Origin: Ditylenchus dipsaci
Lineage: Eukaryota > Nematoda > Chromadorea > Rhabditida > Anguinidae
Assembly: GCA_004194705.1 (NCBI GenBank)
Contig: SADC01000886.1
Span: 992,001-1,056,000, forward strand
DNA length: 64,000 nt
Reading direction: 5' to 3'
Shown in pieces: positions 1 to 13,000 of the stretch. Positions within the stretch are counted from its first letter, which is position 1; every line of letters begins with the position of its first letter. The notes beneath the pieces were generated by a model. That model was not told the DNA's origin and ran no database searches. It saw only the letters and a list, made by a program, of their open reading frames with translations. Made by a program: the position numbers and the translations under genes.

Positions 1-1026
1 GAATCCATTTGGTCTTCCGAAACATTTTCTTCCACAGCAATTTTATCGTTGATCATATCCAACAAACTCCAATCTATCTTAGCCAGTCCTTTGGCCACTA
101 ACTCTTGCCAATAATAGCTATAGAATGTGCCTGACATACAGCTGCTTCAGAGTACCATCTTTCATTAGAGTGCCGGCGAGCTAGGGCATCAAACCAGGCG
201 GATCGAAGAGCTGCTGAACCTCTATAGCTATTGCCAGCTGAATGTGCAAATCTGCGCTTCTTATAGGATCATTGTCCGCCTCGTGGACTGCGCTAGTGGC
301 GTCCAAAACCCTCGCAGCTGCTTTATGAGCTCCTGAAACAGATTTGTTCAATTTTCTGGGGTCGAAAATGTTAAAGTTAATCACCAAAACACCCTTTTCA
401 AACAAAGATATTCTCTTTTCTCCATGGTTTTGAACCAAAGACTCTAGCGCACTGAGTCCTCTTTCAAATCGAGAACTTCCAGGAGTGAGTAACACAGGTT
501 TGTGACTGAGAAGATCAGCTAGAGCAACCCCAGTTTGAGATCCTGGACGACCTAGTCGTTCAGTGGCTAAACTGGGGTTTGTGTTATCGGCGGAGAGTGG
601 GTTGGAATCCAGATGTTTGCCTAAATATCAGTTTTTAATACTTCATTTACGTAAAAAATACCTACAATAGTGAGCGGAAGCTACGTCAAACCGTTGCGCA
701 AAACTAACTGAAGCAAAGCAGCTGCGGCAGTCTGGACCCTGACAAATCTGCAATTGAGTTGCAGCAGCAAAGCTTTGATCAAGCAGGACAAGCACTCCAA
801 AGGTCCACTTTGGAAGAATCTGGCGGAAACTGAAAATTCGGAAATATTTTTAGTGTTTTCCCAAGGTTTTTAGTTTTTATACCAGATTGATGAAGACAGC
901 TAGGCCAGCCAAAGCGTGAAGTCTAACATTTTCTGGCCAACTGGGTGATAGCAGCTGGATCTCCACATCCAAAAGTCTCTTGAAAGCCATGTCTATGGTA
1001 TCACTGTTCAATTGTTTGGCTCTGGT
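1..1026 (-). CDS. DOCK-D exons 26-28: region before and start of catalytic DHR-2
   Basis: Exons 1026-883, 829-692 and 620-1. The first reads [20 protein letters not shown]; the second [20 protein letters not shown], matching the MCAAFCYEVLKCC...RNEASALLYLLMR block. The last contains [15 protein letters not shown] and then [20 protein letters not shown], which corresponds to the [24 protein letters not shown] start of DHR-2. Frame breaks occur near 217 and 104. The GEF active-site region itself lies beyond base 1 of the window. Confidence 0.85.
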
Positions 1027-4000
1027 CTTAAAGAAACTGTTTCAAAAAAGTGATAAGTACACTCTATTCTGTTTAAACCAACACTACCCAAAATTTTCCC
1101 AATTTTTTTTGTCATATGTGTTTTTCCAGCATAGAAAAAAACGAATATTCTGTTTTGTTGTTGTTTTGTTCTGTTTCCGAAATTGACCGATTTTTCTAAC
1201 AGACGGGCGAGTCTTAATAAAAAAAAGGGTACTGGTATATCGAGCCCTGCAGGCCTTTATGGCGAATTTATAAGATTTCAAAAAAAAAGAGCCGCAAAAT
1301 CATAATCCTTGGGGTTTTCGCGATTTTTCGGCTGGCAAATAACATTTAGCGAAACATAAGATTAGTAAATTTTAGAACTTGGTAACTTGTTGTAAGACCC
1401 TCACACTGAAAAAAAGTTAAATATGTCGGATTATAAAACCTGTAAAGCAGATACTTCCACATTTTAAACGACACCAAACTCCATAAATTCATACCGCAAT
1501 CTGGTTGGCAAGTGTTTGGCACACCTCTAACACAATCAAAGCAACCTCTTGGGTCAAATGACAGTCTTGTAAAAAGCTCATAGAACTAGTAGCTGTCTGT
1601 CCGATAGAACCATCTATAGCTTCTTCGTCCACATTCAATATATTATGAACTCCAGAACTAGCTGTAGAGCTTGACAAGTGGCTGTCCATTGTGCACGACC
1701 TTTCACTGGTTTGGAAATTGACTAATGTTTTCATGGAGCTTCTCTGTCGTTTAGCCTGCTCTCTAACATGGTAGGACCTGCCTCTGTAGCGGAACATAAA
1801 CAGTGCCAGCTCCAGTACTCTAATAAAGTCCAGATACACGTTGGTGGAGCTAGTCTGCGATCCCGATCCACTTGAAGGGACTGCTTCAGAATTTTCATAT
1901 TTTCTTGAGAACACCACAGAGCTCCCACAGTTTTTTTAGGCAGCTTGTTGAGCACGTAGAGTACGCAAAGAATCAGATCTCGAGCCTCAGTTTTGTCCAA
2001 TTTTTCTGAGAATGTGGCTATGGAAGCTGGGTTTTGGCTGGGAGCATTGGAAGTGTCGGAAGGTAAGGTGGCTGCTTTGGTGGTAGAGGAGCGAAGGTTT
2101 TTGGATATGCCTAGGCTGGAAGACAGGAGACTGGAGTTGTCAGTGTTGCTGAGCAGTGGGTTGGTGTTACGCCAATCAGCAGTAAGTGAACGACTTTTGA
2201 GCTGATTTAGGGCTAAAATTGGCATTTGTAAATATATTGAAAGTACAGCATCCCTTCTAATAAGGCAGCCCCCTATCATATTAAATGTGACCATGTTAGC
2301 CATAATCACCTGATCACCACAGTCACAGTGTTACAAGAACCATAATGAACAAGGGGGACCAAGCTGTTTTCATCAAAAACAACAGAGGGGACCAAGGCAT
2401 ATTTTGGCACCGGATTGTTCACTAGAACCACTTCTAACTTACTAGTATTGTTGCTGCTCGAAGTAGGCGACAGATTCGGTGATTCTGCAGACACTTTAGC
2501 TGTCGCTTCCAATTCTCTAATATTTTCTATCACTAGTCTTATGACTGGTGTGTAGAGCATAGCAATACGGTTCTGGGCTGACTAAAATAAGAAAATTCGT
2601 CAAAAAATCTAACAAAATACATAAAATTCTACTGAATCAGTATATCTAGTATCGGCACTATGCTTAGCCAATAAGTTACGCATCAACTGAATCACTTGTC
2701 TGCGGTATTCTCTAGGGTCTCTAAGAGCGGCAGCCAACTCTTGAAACACAATCCCAGACAAAAAATGTGTCTGGCAGTAGACTGAGCTTAGGTAGAAGTG
2801 TTCTACGTAATTAGCATCTAAAATTTTTAGGTCAAAATAATATAGTGTTTAAAAGCAATAATTTCACATCGATCAGCCTCCGTAGACTCCAGAATAGCGG
2901 TTGTAGTGGAGAATATTTGAGCGAAAAACTTGGCAATCAAACCTCCAGAACTGGGTTTAGGTGCAAGCTCTACGATAGTTGAAGAGTCTCCCCTCATTAC
3001 ACTCCCGTTTTTATCGGTGAGCAGCGGTAGACATAGGGTAGCCAGTGCTCGTGACCACAAAGTACTTGTAAAAGCTCTAGTTTGAAAACGCGGAGAGACT
3101 GAAAGGATAAAATTTTTGGTAGAAATTATTTAAAAAGCTCTAAAACATACCCTAGAACTGTTCTGATCAAGTTTTTCCACCGCATAGTGGATCTGGTTCA
3201 TTATGGCATAGCGGTCAGTCAAGCTCAGGCAATACTACAAAAATATAAACTACCATTACTTTAAATATGGAAAAATTTGAAACACTACCTTTAAAAAATT
3301 GGCCAAGGACAAGTTGGCTTGCCTAGATTCCACCGGCAAATCTTTATGCTTATGGATGATTTGGGTGGTGACGAACTGCACGAACCCTTCTACTCTATAC
3401 AGCACTTCTGTGGGGAAACGATCTCTTCTAGGTGTCTGCAACAGAATTATTTGAGAAATTAACACAAAAAACTGATCGAAATGACGAAAAAAGTTATACT
3501 AATTGAACTATAAGTGGCTTAAGATTGCAAAATGGTAAACAGACTTTTTTGATCACATTAACCCAATTTACCTTGAACATTTTGTTACGGATCAACCACT
3601 GGGCCATGCATTTAACAATGCAGTCCACAAAAAACCAGAGTTGACGAAAAATAGATGCTACTGCTTTATTGTCGCCTTGTACAGTTCGAATCTATAAATA
3701 TTTTTTAGTTTTTTTGCTTAAAACTTTGAGAAGTTGTACCAGCATAGGTAGATATTTGACCAAAGCACTGTGGGTGCTCTCTTCAGTGTCTATTGAGACT
3801 ATGTAGCGCAGGTGATAGTACACGAAATCACGCAGAATTTCATGTCTGGATTTGTTTTCAGCCACCCTGTCTACGATTACTACTAGCACACTGCAAAATA
3901 TAAACTATTGTAGTAATGTGTGGTTGCTTTGAAAATGAAAAGTATACCGTATTTCCTCTAATAGAAGCGCTCCCCGAAATCCGGATTTTTTCAAATTTAT

Positions 4001-7000
4001 TCATTGCACTTTTTACTAACTTTTTAAACATCTCTTGGTTATGTGTCCTACAAAAATGTGGGCCATGTTCCCAGCTAAATTTTAGCATACACCGTGCGTA
4101 GGGTCAACACTTTTAGTCAACACCGAAAAGTGGGTAGAAAATTGCGGGATCAGGACGAAAGGTCCTCGCCGAAAGGTCCCCGCCGAAAGGTCCCCGCCGA
4201 AAGGTCCCCAATATTCAATTTTCACAATGCTTTGAGAAAAAAATGTTCCTTTTTTTGCTTTGGTTCTGCGTGAAAAAGATGTTGTTCATTCTTTTTCTTG
4301 AACGACTATAGCAGTTAGTGATACTTTTGATTCGCGACAATCGGTTCGCCACACTGTCGGTTCGCGACAGTCGAGTAACCTTCAATGGTTAGTTCAACCC
4401 CTAATGGTCTTGAACTACCGTCAGCGGTCCGGATCTATCCTCACTAGTTATAGTCTACCTTCAGTGATCCAGATATACCCTCAATGGTGTTGTACCTCCG
4501 ATGCCTTGTCAATGCTCCAGAACTAACTTAAATAGTCTTGATCTAACTTCATCTGTCTTGATCAACTCTTCACGGCGCAGTGATACTCGGGTGCTGGTAG
4601 AATGTAGTTTTTAGTTAGTGGTATCTTAATCGTAGTACTCAGTCGGCAGTGCCCAAATTGCATATCATACCATTGAAACCAAGTGGTGTATCATAACCAC
4701 TTGTATTTAAAATGCTCTTACGTTTCGGGTCCCAAACCTATTTTCTGGACTAATTCGGGCTTGCTGAATATGGTTTGATAGTGATAAAATGCCGTTTCAT
4801 AGGGTACTTTTGAGTTTTGATGAAATTGAGCTTCGTAAAAACAATGGCACTTCTTTAGCCCGCAACAACCAACCCCCCCCCTCCCCCACCATTCTCGGTC
4901 TGTTTGAAAAGTGACCCAAAATCACCTCCCGAATTTATTTTTTCTGCACAACCCGAATAAAAAGCATATCCAAACACTTTCTGATAAAAAACAAAAAGAC
5001 CATCTATCCTCAAAAGGTGCGTGGCAATTTTTTGACAAAATTTAATTTTTTTGATCAGAAATTGTTCACTTATGCTTGTCTTATTGTGTTGTGCACAAAA
5101 ATGGGGTCGGCAGGTGATTTTGGGTCACTTTTCAAACAGACCGAGTATGGGGTGAACCAAAGAAGTACCAAATCAATTATCTTCTAACACTCAGAAACTA
5201 CCCTACAGAACCTTATTTTACCATTATCAAACCATCTTCAGCATGCCCGAGTTAGTCCAAAATACAGGGTTTAAAACACAAAAACGTAAAAAGAATTTTG
5301 ATCCAAGTGGACGACCACTTGGTTATGTTGGTACATGGAATATCCAGTAGAACCGAGATTGGATCATAGAAAAAATTTAAAAGATATGACTTCTTCACAA
5401 GACAAAAATGTTAATTTAGAATATAAAATATGTCGATGAATTCGATTAGCGTCAACCTAACATACGCTGGCCCACCCTGCAGCTAAACAAACATGATGAT
5501 GTTACAATGATCCACTTGGAATGGAGATCACAAACACATTTTTTCTCAAAATATGGTGAAAATTGAATATTGGGGACCTTTCGGCCGGGGACCTTTCGGG
5601 GTGGACCCGAAAATTGCGAAGAATATATTTTAAAATGCCGGATTTTAGGCAGGGCTTTGATAATGAAAAGTAGTTTACTTGAGAGTGTTTAAAGCCACTT
5701 CATCTGATGGCGAAGAGACCAATAAAATGAGTAGCCGGTTGATTATGATGTGCAGGAAAGGTATTAGATGATAAATGTCTACGCAAGCAAGGCCTGAAAT
5801 GATCACATAAAGATTACGATGATGCGGCAAAAGTGGCAGTCACATTTTTGCTCATCATTAAAGCCGTGAAAAGCATTTGTGTAATTCTCGACCATTTTCA
5901 TTATTTTCGCTGACAAAGTCGGTAGTGGAGAAAATTTAAGACGTTCAGCGAATGTCTTAGGCCTCAAACACAATGAGGAGTATGTTTACGGATGCTGAAT
6001 CAGATTTGTCGCATAGAAACGGCCATAACTTTTTTTCAAATTTCAAAAATTATTCTGTTATTACCATGTTGTATCTAAGATTTAGGGCTACCAGATGAGT
6101 CTTTTATAAAGTAGATGTCCTTCAAAAATTAAGATAAAAATGTGAGACTCCGCCAAGACTCCTGACCAGAATTTGAGTCAGGAGTCTTGGGCGGAGTCTT
6201 ACATTTTTATCTCAATTTTTTTAAGGACATCTACTTTATCAAATGCTCATCTGTTATCCCTGAATCTTAGCTACGACATGGTAATAACAGAATAATTTTT
6301 GAAAAATTGAAAAAAAAGTTATGGCCATTTCCGTGCGACAAATCTGATTTAGCATCCGCAAGCAGACTCCTCATTGTGTTTGAGGCCTTAGAGAAGCAGG
6401 GGCGTAAATATAAATTCAGTATTTAGCGCTATTGTAATTTGGTGGTTCTCAGTGCTAATTAAAAAAACAACATGCCGCTGAGCGGGCTCGAACTTAAGAG
6501 CATGTTTGTACCTTGATTTTATCGATGATCCGCCTAAATTCAGCAGTTGTTCTGGTGTTCTCTGTGCTTGTCTCATCTGTTCTGCTCTCCACATAAGGTG
6601 AACAAGACCTGTTTAGGTGGCTGGACACTGACGACGAAAACTGAATTTTTGGCATAAATTAGTAGGTTAAAGCCTCTGAGCAGATACTTTTCTGTTATTA
6701 TTGCTTTTATACTCCTCATCACAAGGGCATGTGGTCTGGCAAGTGCTCTCAATGTTCTGGCAACATTGAAAAAAAGACTGAACATGTTCGTCCGTCGAAC
6801 TATAATAGCATACATTTTCTTGGAGAAAGTAAGAAAAAACGGCAATCTTAAATTCGCTCAAAATCAACTGTTAACTACCCTTTTTGATGTTTCAAAAAGT
6901 CGAAACAAAAAAAAACGTGTTAAGGAGCAGACGACCATTTCTCAAAATAAAATTTCGCCAAAAATTTGATTTTTCGGATTAACGGACCAGGTTAAATGCG

Positions 7001-10000
7001 CTGTTTAAACTAATTTTACTGCGTTATGATCACTGGAGCTGGCCAACGTTTTTTACACGTTTCGAAACTAAAACGTTGAAAAGTGGTTAACAGCTTTTTT
7101 GAAAGAGTTTAAGGTTATGTAGTTAAGCCCAAAAAACAAAGATTCTTACAAAACAGAAGAGATCAGGCGCAAACGGATCCTGAATAAGGGTCGGCCATTT
7201 TCCACAAACTTTAAATCGGGTGATACCTGCTGCAAAATTGATTATTTAGGAGCTTCTGAAAAACCGTTCTCTAAAAATGTTTACCTGGCTCATTTGGCTC
7301 TTCACATATCCAGGAGGCAAGTTCACAGCTACGGGCAAATCGAAAAATTCTGAGTCCTCACTCATAATCAAATACTTGAAGGTATCATTGGATTGACGGA
7401 CCAGAGGTAGCCAGGCATATCCTATTGGTGACTCAAATGCCTGCTGAATATTTGCGTTTATTCTCAAATAATACTTTTTCGCCAATAACCTCATTAGAAG
7501 AAGCCTTTGGAGACAATGCATTAGCCACAGAGATGTGCTTGAAAGTGAACAGCAGGTGGTCTGTGGCGTCCAGGTGGCAAGGCAACTGAACCTTGATTTC
7601 ATCGTCGAACTGAGGGTTCTGCTCGTGATACTGCACAGTACATGTCTTTGAGCTGACTATGGGACCTTGTTGACTGTCTGTGCGGTCCACTATGAATGCG
7701 GACGGCTGAAATTGGATGTTTTGCATATAGCAGCAAGAAGAAGTGTATGGCTCTTTAAAATCAGGCGAATTGCTTGGATTACCCTGTATTGGGTTTGATT
7801 GTTATGACCCATTCTCTTTAAAGAACTACAATAATATTGTCAATTGACTAAAGTACCTTCAAACTGCCGGCCGAGTCTTTTCTGCCAGTTCCAGCGACAA
7901 AACTAACAGTGCATGCTATATTCCTTGCTCTATTGAAAGCCTTTTGACTGCCATAGTTCAAACTTATTGGATAGACATATAGCATGTTAACACAGCTCTT
8001 ATAGGGTTCAGCCACCAACGCTTCATTCACAAACGACTGCAATTCAAAGGCTGGCGCTAAAGGACTATCTGCGGGAGCTCTCCAAGGTCGTAGTGGTAGC
8101 AGAGATGGAGATAATCTCACTAAAAAGGTCAAATTAATTCTACAGCTTATTTAAAAAAAATTAAGGACCATAAGGAAATTAGTTTTTAGAGTTAAAAGCC
8201 ATTGATTCAGACGTCTTTTTCAGTATTGCAACTTATAGAGTGTTGCGAACAAGTTAGTTATATTAATATACAGTCAAACCTCTCTACTATGGCACCCCAA
8301 AAGTTCGTTCCCGCCTTGGGTCCGACACTTTTTTTAACCGAATTTTCAAAATCTTTTATCCATTCTGTTTGACAGTCTGGTCCCAAATATCGTAAGGATT
8401 CCGATTTTGCCGATCGTTTTTCAGAATTATAAAAAAATTCTTCTAAAAAAGCAAAAACTCAGTTAAAAACAGGAAAATTCAAAATTTCTGTTTTTAAACT
8501 GAGTTTTTGCTTTTTTAGAAGAATTTCTTTATAATTCTGAAAAACGATCGGCAAAATCGGAATCCTTACGATATTTGGGACCAGACTGTCAAAACAGAAA
8601 TGGCAAAAGCCTTCAAAAATCGAGGTAAAAAAAGTGTCGGACCCAAGGCGGGAACGAACTTTTGGGGTGCCATAGTAGAGAGGTTTGACTGGATACTTAT
8701 AGCTAATACGTGCAAGTAAGCAGTCGATCGCACTTTGATGATATGGTCTTGGGGGTGTCTTAATTTTGTCAACCTTCGATTCAGCGTCACCTTATGTCCA
8801 TGTCTTTGGGTTAGGAACGATTGATTTGGAGCGCATGTTCACGTTTATTCAATTGGTTTAAGCATAACACCTTTAGCAAAGTTTGCCTCATCACTGAATA
8901 GTTTGTAGATCGGTAATTTGGCTTGATTATTTTCCAGTTTTCGGGACTGATTCCAAAATATTCGTGCATCCGGTCACATGAAACCGTAGTTTGCCATCCT
9001 ATTACAGTCCACTATCGATATAACACCGCTGCCTGGCAGCCACTACTATATGCAGAGTATTACTACAGTCATTTCCTGGGACTGGCCATCAGCAGTACTA
9101 TATCCAAAGTAGTGCTATATATAGAGTCGAGTGCATTCAGGAACTGATTGAATAGTTTTTTATAAGGGTTTTAACGGTTATTAGAAAACAACTTACTAGG
9201 CAAGTCTACCACAGATGGAGTGATTTCCAAATTCACAGTCAGCGTTGCTCCAGGGATTGGCACTAACTTGCCCGACTTTTCCAGTTTGACAAATTCATTC
9301 AAATATTTTTGTAAATCTACATCCGTAAGTCTAGCATCACACTTATATAGCTGTAGAGATTTAATTGGCTGGCTGCTGGAGGTATTGCATATAGACGGGA
9401 AAACTGGACTCACTGCCCAACCAAAACTACTCCTATATTGGGATAGTTTTTGGCCGGCGGTTCGGATTGACTTGAGCAGTTTAGCAGTGGCTTTGGTGTC
9501 TGCAATGCCTGAGTTCTTGCTGTAGATATCTGATGGAGAGTCAGAGAGAAGGCGTTCCACTTTAGCAATTAAAAAAATGTCGGTCCGAGGGTTGCGAATG
9601 GGGCAGATCAACTAAAAAGTATAGTTGATTAGTCTCTTGGCAGTTAGATTGTCACAGAACATTTTCTTTCGAACCCTATTAACTTTTTTCTTGATTATAT
9701 TTTGGATCAGTCAAGTAACTGGTGTAACAAAAGTTCCCGGACAAGTTTTGAGCTCACTTATTAAAATAAAAATTTAACGATGAGAAAATTCCAAAAAATA
9801 TATTTTGTAGCCCAAATCTCCTCTTCAAATGGCATATTGCTTTCAGTTGACTATTTTGGATAAGTCACCATTTGGCTCCAAACACTTGTCTGGTCATTTT
9901 GAGAAGATTACTAACAATTTTATCATTTAAACTGGTCAAATGTTTCATTGAATTTTGAGCGTTACAACAAGGTGATGAAATGTTGTAGTGACGCTCAAAA

Positions 10001-13000
10001 TTCAATGAAACATTTGACCAGTTTAAGTGATAAAATTGTTAGTAACCTTCTCAAAATGACCAGACAAGTGTTGGAGTCAAATGGTGACTTATCCAAAATA
10101 GTCAAGCTGAAAGCAATTTGCCATTTGAAAGAGGAGATTCAGGGCTACAAAACCTATTTTTTTTGGAATTTTCTCATCGTTAAATTTTTAATAAGTTAGC
10201 TCAAACTTGTCCGGGAAATTTTGTTACACCAGTTAAAACATAGCGGCGAATCAAATGGAATCTGCACTTATATTAAAATTTCACATAGAGAGGCCTGATG
10301 TCGTGAAAAAGCAAACACCAGCAAATATTTTTGAATCGGTTCGTTTAGTCTTGATTTGCATGAGACCCAACATACCAATACACCTAATTTCGGTATTTTG
10401 AATTGTGAACTTCATTTTGCTTTAAAACAGTGTAGAGAATAAAAAAAACTATTTACTAACCTTATTAGCATTGGATTCAGCAAGTAGTTCTCTTGACCCC
10501 ATTGATCTTCGGGCTTCTGGCCATTTTGTTTCCTAAATTCTCCTCAAACACTCCACTTGAAGAACACGTTGAAAATGTGGCTGTTGAGGAGGAAGGCATT
10601 GACCCCGCTATTTTGTCGCTTGGCATCACATTCATGTGGAACTCTTCCGAGATTCGCACTCCAGGCCTGCGTCAAACAAAAACATTCTCACGAAAAAAGG
10701 CTCAATCTGGGTGGGTGTTGCAGATCCCAAGCTCAGTTTTATATTCAATTGCTGCATTTCAGCGACAAACAGTATGCCCGGTTTCTCGGCTACAAAAGAA
10801 CTGCCAGATGGAGTGGGAGAATTGCAGTCATCTCGGATCTCAGTGGACTCGACTCCACTGGTGCTACGGCTTTGGGCATGGCATTCGAAGGTGCTACCGA
10901 TAGTTATCGTGAGTATCTGCGGTGGATGGAAGGAGAGTCTACTGAAGAGATGGACTGAGAGGCTAGTTGCATGGCTGAGCTGGTGGGTGGTTTGTATTGA
11001 TGAGGAGGTTGTAGCAAGCCGGAAGAAGTGCCTTCAGCTTCTTTAATAGGCTGAAAATAGACCGGATATGTTTCAAAATACTGGAAATTTCGTTAAAAAA
11101 TTTTGCTCACAAAAACTGCAACCAAATTAGTTATTGTTTTCGAAATTGTTACTAAAGTTCCGTTAAAGGGGCATTACATAAAGGGCGTTACGCGTCAAAT
11201 TAAGGGGGGGGGGAGGTGACCAACAGTTTTTAAAAGTCATCCGTGTTTTCATTCGTTTCAACTCAAATCTGATCTTTATGACCTTATCCAACTTTTAAAA
11301 AGTAGGCAGGAAACTTTTGTCAGATCCGGTATAGAAAGTGCTGGTCCCCGCCTTAATTGCAGTGTAACGCGCTGGTCTGCCCCTTCAATATATCACGACC
11401 ACTCGAGGAAGTTCATTTTTACAAGAAGCGGTGTTTTTTTTTGAAAAATAGATGTATATTCTTTAATCGGAAGCGGGTTACGCTGGCTGGTCGTTAATAC
11501 ATATAAAGTTCTAGTAAAGTTTGAGTCTATAACTTTGAAAATAGAAAAAATCCGAAAAGCTAAAAAATGTAATTGTTTTGACGTTCACCGTACATTCTTT
11601 ATTAAGGGGGGAGGAAACTTTATATAGGCATCGCCTGAGTCACATGTTCGACTACCACTGGGTGCAAACCTTATTCTTTACAAGTTTGATGTCAAAATAA
11701 TCCTCACACTCTTAGCTATCCAACAAAATCATCAGCGCAGTTTCAAACCTGCTGCAGATTATTCACAGCCTAACATAGGCTAAATAATTCGAAAATCGAT
11801 GGGTTTTGGAGCTTTTCTTTGACTGGTCGGATTGATATTTTTTGACTTTTTCTACAAGTCTCACGTTTCATATACTAAAATGTAGCCCAGGTTCTGGGCT
11901 TTCATTGAGCTACCATACAAAGAAAAAGGTGATATTTTGTCAAAGTTATAATATAAAAAGTTTACGAGTCTAATTCCATGCCATGCTTTATTGTGATAGT
12001 CATTTGTATAAAAATACAAAATTAAGGCATTTGCTGACAGTTACCCCTTACATAGGCTAGTCGAGGTCGAGGTCGAGCTCGTGTTTTCTCAACCTTTTTG
12101 GTCATCAGAAGGAATTTTTTCTATACTTATTGTCACTCTTCATATACGAAACGAAAGCTTAGATTCTGAGCTATCTTCTACGTAGGAAATATTTCATTGA
12201 TGTAACATAAATGTATGTAACAGTATTAACGTTAGAGGCTGGTCGAGGTCCAGTCGAGGTACTCGACCTGGACCTCGACCACCCTAGACATCACATTTAC
12301 TTTGTAACGATAATGAAATAATCTTTGATGTAGAAGATAGCTTGGAAACTAAGCTTTCGTTTGGTATATAAAGAATGACAAAAGTACAGAAAAATTTCTC
12401 TCTGATCACTAAAAAGGTTGAGAAAACACGAGCTCGACCTCGACTCGCCTATGTGAGCACCGGTTAAGCAGTGCTGGGAATAGTTACAATCGATTGCTCG
12501 ATGGTTTTGCACCTATAAGTATGTGTACTTACTAAAAAGTAGTGTAAAATAAATAGGGTGTGCACCCAGGGGGATTTGAACCTTCGAACCAAGGCGACGC
12601 GTATATAAAGTTTCCTCCCTTTTAAGTCCCATTCTTTTAAAACTTACCACCGTATGGACCCTACATCTCAAATAAATATTTTGCAAAGCTGTTTTTCGCT
12701 ATTTCTCAATTATTATGAGATTTTATTATTCCACTTTTTAGAATCTGTTGAGCACCCAAAAATCTTAAAATTGACCTCAAAATTTTCAGAAGTTGCAAAT
12801 AAGTTTCCATTGGGACTTAATAACAGTACACGTATCCTTGATAAAGAGTTTAGAAACGAGGATATTTTTTGTTATTCTTGTCTTACCATAACCTATTAGA
12901 TACTTAAAACAAATAGCCATTGTATGTTCTCAGCTTCTCAATATTGAGGTGTCCATAATGTAAGACAAACCTCCAGATCCCAGTAGAGTGAAAACAAGTT

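Noticed and set aside
10493..11046. Long plus-strand open frames (133-136 codons)
   Set aside because: They are antisense to a DOCK exon whose minus-strand motifs match the family.
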